Positions 10,658 through 22,004 of a DNA stretch of 64,000 nucleotides are shown here, in pieces. The stretch's first letter is position 1, and each line of letters begins with the position of its first letter. The notes below the pieces were generated by a model. The model saw only the letters and a list, made by a program, of their open reading frames with translations, searched no databases and was not told where the DNA came from. This stretch comes from Brachypterus glaber. Lineage: Eukaryota > Arthropoda > Insecta > Coleoptera > Kateretidae. The position numbers and the translations under genes are program-made. The stretch spans positions 2,542,001-2,606,000 of the forward strand of contig OY294049.1 of assembly GCA_958510825.1 (NCBI GenBank). The letters are read 5' to 3'.

Positions 10658-12322
10658 ATACAGGGTGTTCCATGAGGAAAGGGAAATCTTTTGTCGCCTT
10701 CCTTGCAAAGGGGCTTATCTCAAAAAATTGTTAAATTGGGTTAGGGCCTTGGGCGGCATCATAACAGTAACCTGCAGCTACCCTGATTAATATTATTATT
10801 ATTATTATATCATTTTATATTATATCGATACCCCCAAGCAACAAAGCCGTAACTCATATATTGTCATTTTTCACGACAGCTAAATTTCTAAAATATTTTT
10901 TTTTTGTTATTTAAGGGTGGGTAAATGATTGAAGTGGAAAAGGAAGTCATGTGATACATCATTTTAAAGCTTATAAAATTCTCTATTTAACTGTTTAAGT
11001 ATTTATTGTTTATTTACTGTTTGTTTCTGATAATATTCAAGTTTAGAATTTCTTACTTTAGTGATTTTTAGTAAACTCTTGTTTAAAGTGGACTGTGGAG
11101 AAACCTGAGTAGTACCACCATGTGTGTCTTTTTTCAAGGCGTTTACCTATGAGTATAACTCAAAATGGGTCTAACTTGAGTTACAACCTTGTTGCTTGGG
11201 AGTGTCGATATAATATTATTATTAATCAGGGTAGCTGCAGGTTACTGTTTTGATGCCTCCCAAGAGCCTAACTCAATTTAGCAGTTTTTTGAAATAGGCG
11301 CCTTTGTAAGGATATTATCATAAATCACAAAAATCAAAATAAGAAAAAAAGTTCCCATAAGCATATGTCCAAAAACCAATCTTAAGGGAGCTATGCCTCT
11401 TCAAAAGGGGTTTCAAAAATTCGATTTGTAATTGATAACTTAGGAACCCTATCAGCCAATGGTATTTGCATGCAGTTACTTAAACCAGGGGCGTGCGAAA
11501 TGAGGGGTCTTATCACTTTTTTGCCCCAAACTTTGTTCTGTTTATTTTTTTTGTGAGTTTATTATTAGAATAGTATTCCTCAGGTAAAAACAAATTAAAA
11601 AGGTCCTTTTGCTGTAATACTTTAGGATTAACCGTTTTCGATAGGCAAAAATTAAAAGTTTCGGAAATCAAAAATTGAACACTAAAATGTTAAAACCCAA
11701 AATTTTAATAGTGAAGAGTTACTGTACACCAAAAACTAAGAAAAAAAGTTTTCTTACACGAAATTCAAAAAATAAATGCTAAGGGAGTTCAGGTCTCCAA
11801 AATTTGGTGGTACCTTTAAAATCGATTTTTGGACCTACATGTATAAAAACTTTTTTTTTTAGCTTTTGATTTAGAATCACTCTGCATTATTAAAATTTTG
11901 ATTTTTAACATTTTAATGTTTAATTTTTGGTTCTAGGAAGGTGTAATTTTACTTGTAATTGTATTTTTCTCGAAAACGGTTAATCCTATCGTATTACAAC
12001 AAGAGTACCTTTTTATGTGTTTTTAGTAATACTATTCTAAAAATAAATATACAAAAAATTTAAGCAGAAAAAAGTTTGGGGCAAAAAAGTGCTAAGACCC
12101 CCTGTTACGGACGCCCCTGGTTAAAGTACGTACATGCATATACCATTGGCTGATAGGCCTTATAAAGCATAGATCACATGCTAAATCTCGATGCTATAAC
12201 ACAAAGGTTTACTAAGTCACGAGTCATTTTTGGACATATGTTTATGGGACCTTTTTTTCTTACTTAGACCTCTAGAACACATCCTTTAAATATTTCCCAT
12301 TCCTCACAAAACACCCTGTATA
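10658..12322. repeat. Nested foldback element with ACAGGGTGT ends
   Basis: Outer ends are inverted: ATACAGGGTGTTCCATGAGG at the left against its counterpart CCTCACAAAACACCCTGTAT at the right. Inside are two successive palindromes. The first has arms near 10698-10800 and 11213-11315 (GTAACCTGCAGCTACCCTGA and its complement). The second has arms near 11345-11640 and 11940-12270 (GGATTAACCGTTTTCG, TTTGCCCCAAAC and complements). The same family recurs at 33905-34695 and, in part, near 14690, 23697, 28380, 54900 and 63890. No transposase frame is visible, so this is a non-autonomous dispersed family. Confidence 0.65.
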
Positions 12323-12599
12323 ACAAGTGACATGATTATTATCGATGGTAAAATGAGTAAAGCCGAGTTGCAGATTCAACGAATCCGAAGGACGAGTTGA
12401 ATCTGAAACTCGCTTTTACGAATAAATAATGCTTAAATTATTTATATTACCATTAGGCCTAGTCACCCGTTTTCTTGTACTCTTTTTAGTCGGAATCCTG
12501 ACCATAGCAACTTTTTTCTCTTCTTTCTCATAGTTACTTTTTACTATATTTTTCTATTTTGCGACTCTTATAAGCTCATAATTACACGCATTTGGCGTG

Positions 12600-12857
12600 T
12601 TCTTATTACATGTTTGTTTAACCTCGTACTATTCTACTTAATTCCCTAAGTCCAGGACTTGTGTGGGCTAGTAGTAGAGGGAACCACCGGCTTATACTGA
12701 CTTTCGAGCCAGTTTATAGGGAGTGTCCGTTTTACTTATCGCCTTCGCCAAATTTCAATTATTAATTAACTGAAAAAGGCAAATCGGCGCCAGTGAGAAT
12801 CGAACTCACGCTAGTAGACTTGCTATGCATACGCGCTAGCCACTACGCTATGCCTCC
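12600..12857 (-). mobile_element. tRNA-derived SINE
   Basis: The element reads on the minus strand. Its head (12857 down to 12786) folds like a tRNA and carries A-box (TAGCGTAGTGG) and B-box (AGTTCGATTCT) RNA polymerase III promoter words. The body continues through TTTTTCAGTTAATTAATAATT and ACCGGTGGTTCCCTCTACTA-like sequence. A headless second copy of the body lies at about 19540-19645, as expected for 5' truncation by target-primed reverse transcription. The exact 3' end is uncertain. Confidence 0.6.
12786..12857 (-). pseudogene. tRNA-Ala(AGC)-like head of SINE
   Basis: Exactly 72 positions can be laid onto the tRNA cloverleaf. The D stem GCGT/GCGC and the T arm GTGAG-TTCGATT-CTCAC are intact, and the seven-base anticodon loop ATAGCAA has U33 and the anticodon AGC (alanine). 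The acceptor stem has two mismatches (positions 3-70 and 5-68) and the anticodon stem has one, and the sequence downstream is a SINE body. It is therefore more likely a tRNA-derived promoter head than a working tRNA gene. Confidence 0.6.
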
Positions 12858-12879
12858 CAAGTTTAATTTTTTACCAAAT

Positions 12880-13235
12880 ATTGTGTTTGGGTTATTTTTT
12901 ACCGTGTTAAAATTGTGGACTGTTTAATTGCAGTGAAAAAAGAAGAGATGACTGTAAAATATATCAAAATATCATTTGTTCTTAGAATTTTATACATAGG
13001 GTAAACTGTAATGCCAACCCAAAACAAAAATCCCTAAATCAGTCATCAATTTAAATGTAAGTTTTTTAAATTTTAGAGCAAAATAGAAAAAATTGTATAA
13101 AGCACTCGTTTCATAACACATTTTTAGAGCACTAGTACTTTAGAAAACTCGCCGCAATGCCTCGTTTTCTAAACTTGTACTCGTGCGCTAAAAACACATG
13201 TTATGAAACTAGTACTTTAATATACTATTATTTTG
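12880..13235. repeat. Dispersed repeat shared with 18580-18870
   Basis: The word series GTGAAAAAAGAAGAGATGACTG, AATATATCAAAATATC, TGTAATGCCAACCCA and AATTGTATAAAGCACTCGT occurs in the same order at about 18605-18790. Both copies end in a stretch with CGCTAAAAAC/ATGTTATGAAACTAGT. The copy here is interrupted on its left by the SINE at 12600-12857. Confidence 0.6.
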
Positions 13236-14004
13236 CAAATTTATAAGTCTATAGTGCAGTTGCAGACTATACGAACTTTTGCTCGTATGACGGTTTAATG
13301 TGACGTTTTCTGCCAAGAAAATGTTACATTAAGGCACTATATTGTGACCTATAGATTTTAACTTGGATGGGTAATGAAATGTGGCTGTTTTATCAATAAA
13401 CACGCTTTTTCCGCATAAAATAGTAGTTTTCGTAACGAGTAAGCGGCTTTACACGAGAATAAAGTTTTTTTGAAGACGCGAAGCGAAGTCAAAAAATCAT
13501 TCGAGGGCACTAAGGACTTGTCGCAAACGAGTTGCGAACAACATTTTTCGTTCGATCTACAGTCTAGACTCTTTAAAAATGTATATTGTAAAGAATTATA
13601 TGTCTTTAATTTTGACATTTCAAAATTTTATAAACGTCAAATGACTTTTGTCAAAATGAAAGCTATGTGGAATCGTTTGGATAAATGAGTGTGCATAGTT
13701 GAAATTTCATTCAAATATGCACTATGTACTCGTGCGATAGAAAAATATCGTAACGAGAATATATAGTAAAGCATTTTTCTTTATTTCGTGTACACTAGGT
13801 CGTACGAAAACTAGTAAAACAAGTTGTTTCTTTGGTACTGCCATAAAAAATACTTAACCACCAGAATCTGATAAACAGATAGATAAGTAAACATTTTTTT
13901 AGAAATGCATAATTTAATATTAAAAATAACATGTTTTGATTAACGTTTGTATTGATAGCTTTAATGTAAAATACTATGTAGAGTTTGTTTGTCATCAGTC
14001 AGAT
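13236..14004. other. Downstream flank of the DPY30-motif gene
   Basis: This is the 3' side of the minus-strand gene. A minus-strand AATAAA (TTTATT on the plus strand, 13780-13785) about 220 bases past the stop codon is a candidate polyadenylation signal. The small ORFs here have no recognisable features. Confidence 0.35.
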
Positions 14005-17000
14005 TTATAAATTTGGACTAGTTTTTGGTCCATTGTATTCTCCAAGAACATCTCTAGCCTCATCATCCAGATTTTCTTCTTCCTCTTCAAGCACGGCCAT
14101 TTCGTCTTCGATTCTTTTTAATTCGTTTTTCATTGCTTGTTCTTCTGCCCGGACAATGGCCTCCATAACTGCTGCATGTGCCTCTTCTTCCAAAAATTTA
14201 TGCTGAAAACAATCTTTTTAAGTGGGTATTTTTTGCAAAGAAAATTTAATTTTATATCACATTATTTTTTTTTTCTGTCTTGTGACGCAATTTCAATCCT
14301 AGAATAATAAATTATCTCATTTTCAGGAAAGAACGGGGAACTTTATAATATTTTTTTTTTATGTAATAATATAAGTAATTATTTTAATTACCCATCTTTC
14401 CATGGCCAGTCTTTCTCTTTCAGTACATAGAGCCTCTATTTCTATTTTTTGTTCCTGTGTAATTTCTTCATTGAATCTATACTTGTATAACCAGTGTCCT
14501 AAATAATGAATCGGGTCTTTTGGTTGGACCGCTGTTATTTCAGCTAGTGCTAAAGTTAATGGAAGCCCTAGTTTTTCTTTTAAATACTTGACATCTTGTG
14601 ATTCAATAGCAGAATACTCTGAAGTGTCTATTACAAAAATAACGATAATAGATCTCGAAATTACAATAAACAAATAAATAAAATAAATATACAGGGTCAT
14701 CAATAACTGGCATGCCAAAATTTAAGAGGTGATTGTACATATAAAATTATGAAAAAAAGTTCCTATAAAGGTTGGTCCGGAAATGAGCCTTAAGGAGATA
14801 CGACCCTTTAAAATTGTACTAAAAATAATGGAGGGTGCCGTCCCCCAACCACGTTTGAGTTGGGAAAATCCACTGTTCAATTGGTTAAATCGAGTGGCAG
14901 ATTTCGGAAATTGTTGGGTAAATTGAGGGGTTCAGTTGGGAAATTGGTGAGCAAATTTCGTCAGTGGTAAAGCATTAATTCTTGAGTTGGGAAAATTGGA
15001 GTACAGTTGGGAATTCTTTCAGAGTTCAGACAGGCGAGGACCTTTTTTTCAAGTCGTCAACATTTCTGTCAGGGGTAAAGCTTTTTTTGAGGTGGGAAAT
15101 TTGGAGTACCGTTGGGATTTTTTTCAGAGGTGAGGACCTTTTTTGTGTCAGGGGTAAAGCTTTGGACTTTTTGGTATTTAAGTTTCATATTTTTGGATGT
15201 ATAGTCCGGTTGCCAAACGCCTATTTTTGACTGAACCTTGTTTTGTAGTATACTGGGTTTTTCACGGTAGACAAATCAGACGATTTGTGGCGTTATTAAA
15301 CAAATCAGACGATTTGTGGCGTTATTAACAAAGATATCAAAATGAAATTTTTACCAGTTAATATAGACTTAATTATCTTCAATTGACTCCAAAGTTCTCT
15401 ACTCTTTTGGTTTTTCAGCTAGAGCACCACACAAGCATTTTTTTTGCATATAACATTTTTAAATGCCAAAATTTAAAAGAATTACAATTTTTCCTTATTA
15501 GAAATTTACAACAAAGTTAATGTTTTTACTATAAAAAAGTAATGTGCAAATAAATGCTTGTGTGGAGCTCTAGCTCTAAAACAAAAAAGAGTAGAGAACT
15601 TGGAGTCAATTGGAGATAATTAAGTCTATATTAACAAATTTCTTTTTTATACCTTTGTTAATAACGCCACAAATCGTCTGATCTGAAGTGGCGGGTGTCA
15701 CTTCGTATCCGTTGAGGAATTTGAGATAATTGAGGTCAAAGCCAACTATGACCGAAATACATGATATTTATTTTACAAAATAACGTTTTGTGTTATATAC
15801 AAATTATGTTAATGATTTTTAAATATTTTGTGTGCGCTGAATCTGAATGAAAAAGTGGCCGGTTTTTTTGGCCACCCTGTAGTTTCCGCTGTGAGATGCT
15901 GATAAAAATCAAAAATAATACTAATATATATTGGGCACATTATCTATCTGAGTAACAAATTGGATCAAGGAAGCTATGATTAGTGGTTTAAAAATGACTT
16001 TTAGTAATATTTTTGTAGCCCATTGTGCTTTTGATAATTTTTAACATTTAGGTTAAATTTTAAGTCTTACAAATAATAACAAAATCTGTTTAAAAAGTAA
16101 AACTTTGTTCAAAATTATAATAAAAGTAAGTTTTTATTCATAAAGTGCTATTATAAACTTAAATTTAACATTACCTGAATAAAATTACGGACCAGTATTA
16201 TTTTAACCAAAAAATTCTCTGTTATAGTGTTTACTTTAAAAATTTATAAAGCACTGCATTATATTACTTCATTTAAACAAAATGTTTATAGATTGATGCT
16301 TTAGTCTTCTTTTTGTGCACTTTTCTTGTTATTTCTTCTTGCTAAAGCAAATTATTTGGATTTTTTTTATAAATGTCAAAATAATGTCTTGATTGACAAT
16401 AAATTTTAAACAAGATGAAAACCTTACATAAGGAACTAAATATATTCTGCCAACCAAATAACAAGAAACAAATGACCATCAACTCAGATAGATAATGCGC
16501 GGAGTTTAGATTGTTTGGGCCCATTACCTTTAGTGCTCGTCATAGATGACTCAGTACAGCTAGATGTTGATGGTGTCTTACTAATTTTGTACTGATCTAA
16601 CTTAAAATTAATCCCATCAAGTAAATTTTCTTGTTTAGCTTCTTCAATAGTTAGTTGTCTACCAGATGCTGTTAGTATTAGTCCATCTTTATTAAATGTT
16701 AGACCTTCTTCATTCATTTTTGCTAAAAATTGTTTTTACAGGTATTCAATTTTTTATAGGTGGAGTGATGGACCAGGAGCTGAGATATCCTAGCCTTTAA
16801 CCACGACACGTCAGAGGTCTAATAATTTGTTTTTCTATATTTCAAATGTAGTTGAAACAAATATAAAAAAAAAGAAATTAAAGATTAACATTACTTTTAT
16901 TTATTGTCCTATATAGTCATATTTCATCATTAATATTAAACAAAAATATTTAAAATAATTCAAAATTAGGGTGCTACCTGTTAATTTTTGTTCAGAGTAC

Positions 17001-19426
17001 AAGGTTTTCCAACCAGTTGATTGCAATTTGTTAAAATGATTAATATCTTTTTGAAAATCTGCCAAAATTTCGGTATTCCTTTGTTTAATTTCATCCTCTG
17101 TGGGTTCTGCTTCTTTTTGAGCTTCAAAAATATCGTATAATTCTTTGTAGTGAAGAATGATATTTTCTAGGTCTTCATCTAAGTAGGACATAGCATTTTC
17201 ATATTGGTCTTGCAACTCCTAAAATTCAAAGCATACTAGAGCCAATACTTTATGTGGCGAAAACCCGCGAACTGGCTGACCTATAAAAAATGTCATATTG
17301 AAACGTATACTCGGCGCATTATCTATCTGAGTAACAAATTGGATCAAGGAAGCTATGATTAGTGGTTTAAAAATGACTTTTAGTAATATTTTTTTAGCCC
17401 ATTCTGCTTTTGATAATTTTTAACATTTAGGTTAAATTGACTGTCATTTTACGTCTTACAAATAATAACAAAATCTGTTTAAAAAGTAAAACTTTGTTCA
17501 AAATTATAATAAAAGTAAGTTTTTATTCATAAAGTGCTATTATAAACTTAAATTTAACATTACATGAATAAAATTAGGACCAGTATTATTTTAACCAAAA
17601 AATTCTCTGTTATAGTGTTTACTTCAAAAATTTATAGAGCACTGCATTATATTACTTCATTTAAACAAAATGTTTATAGATTGATGCTTTAGTTTTCTTT
17701 TTATGCACTTTTCTTGTTATTTCTTGCTAAAGCAAATTATTTGGATTTTTTTATAATTGTCAAAATAATGTCTTGATTGACAATAAATTTTAAACAAGAT
17801 GAAAACCTTACATAAGGAACTAAATATATTCTGCCAACCAAATAACAAGAAACAAATGACCATCAACTCAAATAGATAATGCGCGGAGTTTATTAAAACA
17901 CATTCGGACGATTCCAGATTATTTTTCAATACGTATTTGGAATCGTCTCTATCTGTTGACATTTTGTTATAGGGTGGTGCAAGGCCAGGGTGACGGGGAA
18001 AACCACACCCCAACCTCCCTTGAAAAGTTTGGTAAATTTGTATATTTATTTTAAAAGGTGGCAAAGTTGTATCACCTCTGACAGAAAATTTTATGAATAA
18101 CGGTCAAAAAAAAAGTTTTACACCCTCGGATTTGACCAATTTCAGAAAACCTGTTAAAATCCAACAATAAACCGTTTTTCTAAATACTCAATACTCGTAA
18201 CCGGTCTCAAGAACTTTTTTTTAGTAATAACCTGTTATGATCGCTACAGTGAAAGGTTTTTTTTTTTAATATTAAATAGGATATGGGAAAAGTCTACTCA
18301 AATCTTAAAATTTTTAGCTAAAAAACTTTGTAGATTTTAATAAGACTTTAGCAGACTTTTTATTTCGAATATCCCATTTATTCTTTTTTTCTATTTTGCG
18401 ACTATTATAGGCTCATAATCACACGAATTTTGCGTGTTCTTATAGGCCCATAAGAGTGTAAAAGTACATTTTTTTATTTTGGGTTGGCAACAGACAAATT
18501 AATTTCACTCTATATCTTCCGTCCATGTCAACATCGTTTTTAAGTTTAGTTTTCTACGAAATTGTGTTTTTGACTTAATTTTTAAATTGTGGCTTGGTAA
18601 CTTGCAGTGAAAAAGAAAAGAGATGACTATAAAATATATCAAAATATCGTTCGTTCTCTGAATTTCAAACATTGCTAAAATTGTAATGCCAACCCAGAAC
18701 AAAAATCCCTAAAAATGTAAAATGTATTTTTTTTATTTTAGAGCAAAATAGAAAAAAATTGTATAAAGCACTCGTCTCATAACACGTTTTTAGCGCACTA
18801 GTATTTGTACTCGTTCGCTAAAAACGGGTGTTCTGAAACTAGTGCTTTAATATACTATTAAAAAACCCTTTCATTAGATAAGGGGCTGTTTAAGAATGAC
18901 GTCACCTCCAGAGGGGGGTTGGTCAAAAGGTGACGAAAAGTGTCGAAGGGGGGAGGGTAGGTCTGGCTAAACGTGACGTCACCTTTAAAAAAAGGTGTAT
19001 TAAAAAAAAGTAGTGAAAATATTTTCTGGGCCTAAATGGCCTGTTCAAACCTCCCAAAAAAGGATTTTACGAGACATTTTTTTACAGGGAAGCTACATAA
19101 CTAAAACTTACAAGTTTATGCTCATTTAATGTTAGCAATGCATCCTCGAAAGCATTCTTAAGCTCATCCATTTCATTGTTAACTTCGTTTAATTTATATG
19201 CAATTTGAATTTCGCTGAGATCCCTTTCACAGGCATGTTTTAAACGCTGTTTTCGAACATTTAATTCGTCATTGATTTTTCGAAAATTGTATCTTTCTTC
19301 ATAGTTTTTATAATTCAGCACATCCATTACCAAGTCCGTTTTTTCCAGTATGTCTAGACGTTTTAACATATTTTCCTTTCTATTTTGTATGCTGTGAATC
19401 AGTTCGTCGCATTTATTTTGAAGCAT
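14005..19426 (-). CDS. Coiled-coil protein with DPY30 motif
   Basis: Five exons, read right to left: 19426-19112, 17218-16978, 16722-16528, 14627-14392 and 14202-14005. Phases agree at all four junctions and give 395 codons including the stop, a 394-residue protein. The first third is strongly helical and heptad-like, opening MLQNKCDELIHSIQNRKENM, and resembles the coiled coil after TRIM B-boxes. A middle linker is rich in S/T/K. Residues about 265-301 hold LGLPLTLALAEI then DPIHYLGHWLYKYR, the DPY30 helix-pair motif that dimerises and docks amphipathic helices in Set1/MLL complexes and in ciliary proteins (DYDC1/2, NME5, AK7). The C-terminus is acidic (E-rich coiled coil, then EYNGPKTSPNL). 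The ATG at 19426 follows a possible acceptor, so a 5' UTR exon upstream is possible. A ciliary or sperm role is an inference. The orthologue is not identified. Confidence 0.72.
14392..14627 (-). CDS. Exon 4 of DPY30-motif gene (DPY30 motif)
   Basis: The exon begins after TTTTGTAATAG, completes the split Asp codon left by exon 3, and ends at a GTAATT donor with whole codons. It encodes the entire DPY30 motif (DPIHYLGHWLYKYR) with the preceding helix YLKEKLGLPLTLALAEI, so the domain could move or be skipped as a unit only with a frame change at its 5' side (phase 1 in, phase 0 out). Confidence 0.75.
14690..14830. repeat. Partial ACAGGGT dispersed repeat
   Basis: It starts ATACAGGGTCATCAATAAC and continues with AAAAAGTTCCTATAAAGG, GGTCCGGAAATGAGCC and TTAAGGAGATACGACCC, a word series found in inverted orientation near 28390-28525. 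It lies in intron 4 just upstream of the DPY30-motif exon. Confidence 0.5.
15270..15682. repeat. Foldback element with duplicated left tip
   Basis: The left end CAGACGATTTGTGGCGTTAT occurs twice in tandem (about 15278 and 15306) and is mirrored once at the right end (ATAACGCCACAAATCGTCTG). Arms also share TAGACTTAATTATCTTCAAT / AGATAATTAAGTCTA and the AGAGTAGAGAACTT words around a short T-rich centre. The duplicated tip suggests slippage or end-to-end recombination. Confidence 0.65.
15933..16506. mobile_element. MITE copy 1 in intron 3 of DPY30-motif gene
   Basis: This element of about 574 bp has inverted ends built on CATTATCTATCTGAGT and its complement ACTCAGATAGATAATG. The interior is AT-rich and non-coding. 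It is nearly identical throughout to the copy at 17311-17889. Possible TA duplications flank the ends, suggesting a Tc1/mariner-type MITE. Its right end comes within about 20 bases of the exon 3 splice donor. Confidence 0.7.
17311..17889. mobile_element. MITE copy 2 in intron 2 of DPY30-motif gene
   Basis: Same family and orientation as 15933-16506, with GCGCATTATCTATCTGAG at the left and CAAATAGATAATGCGCGG at the right. Differences are scattered substitutions and short indels (for example an extra GACTGTCATT block near 17440). Two such similar copies in neighbouring introns indicate recent activity or a local duplication. Confidence 0.7.
18220..18870. repeat. Dispersed repeat, second copy of the 12.3-13.2 kb family
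   Basis: It contains CTATTTTGCGACTATTATAG, ACACGAATTTTGCGTGTTC, a GGGTTGGCAAC / TGCCAACCCA inverted pair and the GTATAAAGCACTCGTCTCAT end. The order matches 12540-13235, but without the SINE insertion found there. It lies in intron 1 of the DPY30-motif gene. Confidence 0.55.
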
Positions 19427-21804
19427 GCTTATATCTCTTAAAATTAAAAATATAAGATCAAATATTGATCGGGCCTCAATATATTTATTTGCAAAATAAG
19501 ACGGTATTACATTACATGTTTTTTTTACATTACACGTTTGTTTAACCTCGTACGATTCTACTTAATTAGGCATCCTTTAAGGACTTGTGTGGGCTAGTAG
19601 TAGAGGGAACCACCGGCTTTAACTGACTTTCTAACCAGTTTATTATACCGTCTTATTTTGCATTTTACCATGGTAATTTGCTGTTGGTAAAAGTAAAATT
19701 CCAAATGTAAAATACGAATATACAGTAATCTCGATAATCCAAATTATGCGGTAATTCGAACTATAAAGTACCTACCAAACTTTGTATAGTGAACATTTTC
19801 TCGCAAGCAAGTCACGTTACTATCGTGCGCTCTCTCCCTCTCTATGATTATGAACGGTAAAGTGGGAAGAACATATGGTTACGTAACTTGCTTGGGAGAA
19901 AATTTTTACTATAGTCCGAATTTTATCGTTTGGATTACTTCATCATTCGGATTATCGAATCTTTACTGTAGAAAGATTTTTATGGATGCGCTTGCGACCT
20001 CTCAACTCAACGGCTAAAACGTCGTAAGGTGAGTTCACGTGCATCCTAATAAATCGTCGTAAAGCAGTAAAGTTTTGATAGATTCTGGCATTTTTAAAAA
20101 CGAAGCAGGAATTTAACAGGTTGGATTAAGACCTATCCAGAGGCTCGCATAACTTGCACAATACGATGCCGTGATTGGCTTGATGTGCCGTCAAATATCT
20201 TGTGCGCAGGCTTATGGACGTTATGTTAGCTCGCATAAGAGCCTGTGGATAGGCTCTTACTTTTGCCAGATCATAAAAGATTTAGGCATTAAAAAACTAA
20301 AGAGTTGTTGCTGGATAAGCTGAAGCGGAGAGCTGCCTAAAAGCAGTATTAACTGATATTTTTGAAAAAATTAACACACTTGTATTCTATACTGTTACTT
20401 AATCGTTTAACATTCCCTATATAAATTTTAATTTCACTAAAAGACTTCATTTCATTGATTTTCTGCATTTTGTAAAAATATATATATATTTTTGTTGTAT
20501 GGTGACAACATTTGTCATTATTTGACAAAACTAACTAACTAACCAGGTTACTGAAACTCGTTTTTGTGAGAATCGGTTACATACGGTAAGTGAGGGGAAG
20601 CGATGACGTCACTAACCAGCGGTAACCGCGTCTAACACAGGTTCGGAGGTGAGTTAGATACGGTTAACCGTAAGAACTTAACCTATAAATTGTTTATTTA
20701 CACCATAATTCACAGGCCTTTGGGAATTTTTCTCGATTTGCATGCAAAATGTAAAAAATAGAGTAGGTAAGTTATTTCAACTTTTATTTTCTAACTTCTA
20801 AGTGTTTGCTTAGTGGTTTAAAATTAAATTCTTATATAAAAAACTATTTAAACTTATCATTGCTGTTTATTACCTTTCCCATGAGCAAATAAACTTGAAA
20901 ATGTAGTTTAAGTGCTTTTTCACCATATCTTATCCAAAGGAAATATAAAAAATATATACCTTATCAGTTTTTTGGGAGAAGTTAGGTTAGGTACTTGTCA
21001 AAACCTCAAGAAAATAACCAATGCGTTTTTGTGAGAACTGTCGGTTATACGAATTTAGTGGTTGGGATAAAAACCGTACGGTTAACCGGTGTTTCCACAA
21101 AAAATTGGCTAATATCAATAATTGCTTTCCCCTTTTGAAAATTTTCAAAATCTTGTAAAAGCATTGTATTCATGAAAAAAATGTCAGATTTTTTTTGCTC
21201 ATTTGGGTTTTATAACTTTTTATGTCGTTAAGAGTTGATTACGACCAAAAAATGTCGGTCAGTTGGTTTCTTGTTATTTCCGGAAAAAAATATAAGCACG
21301 ATAAGTTAACGCTTTGACCTAGAGACTTGAAATTTGGCAAAAGTTCTCGTATGGGATTTTGGTGAAAATTGGAATATAGGGATTTTTGAGGCCACTGAAA
21401 CTAAACTAATAGTAAAACTTTTTTAACTGCACCCCTTCCCCCCCCCCCAGCAAACACAGTCACATCAGTAGACTTGATATACACGACAATTAACGTGTAT
21501 TTCACTGTGTTGGCAGGCCCGGGGGTGGGGTAAGTGTTTTTAAATGATATTTTTGTGAATACTGGAATATTGGGGGTTTTAAGTTCCTTGAAATTGAATC
21601 TGATAATAAAATGTTTCTAACTTCACAACTCCACACACGTCCCCCCAAATGGAAATAGGTTTTAAAATATAAATAGCAAACTTAGGTGATGATAAATCAT
21701 GTGAGCAAAAGGTCTGTAAAATTCAAAACCTCTGAGAACGAAATCCTAATGAACGCCAGTTCGTAAATAGTGGTAAAAGTTCTTCCGCAGACTGCATGCT
21801 AAAC
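19427..21804. other. Intergenic region left of the gap
   Basis: No exon is seen. It contains a headless SINE body (about 19540-19645), a small MITE (20131-20262), and words repeated near 20570-20690 and 20990-21090 (TTTTTGTGAGAA, TACGGTTAACCG). The stretch at 21290-21640 belongs to the dispersed GACTTGAAATTTGG repeat family. A promoter for the DPY30-motif gene must lie here, but no core element is distinctive. Confidence 0.45.
20131..20262. mobile_element. Small MITE, sibling of 34164-34303
   Basis: The left end CCTATCCAGAGGCTCGCATA is mirrored by a right end reading AGAGCCTGTGGATAGGC. The interior shares ACGATGCCGTGATTGGCTTG and ATGTGCCGTCA with the copy at 34164-34303. No clean target duplication is visible here. 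Confidence 0.65.
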
Positions 21805-22004
21805 NNNNNNNNNNNNNNNNNNNNNNNNNNNNNNNNNNNNNNNNNNNNNNNNNNNNNNNNNNNNNNNNNNNNNNNNNNNNNNNNNNNNNNNNNNNNNNNN
21901 NNNNNNNNNNNNNNNNNNNNNNNNNNNNNNNNNNNNNNNNNNNNNNNNNNNNNNNNNNNNNNNNNNNNNNNNNNNNNNNNNNNNNNNNNNNNNNNNNNNN
22001 NNNN
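21805..22004. other. Assembly gap (200 N)
   Basis: A run of exactly 200 N, probably a fixed-size scaffold gap rather than a measured distance. The reading frames that cross it are meaningless. Confidence 0.99.

Noticed and set aside
12786..12857. Functional tRNA-Ala gene
   Set aside because: The cloverleaf length and anticodon fit, but two acceptor-stem mismatches, one anticodon-stem mismatch and a SINE body downstream favour a tRNA-derived retroposon head.
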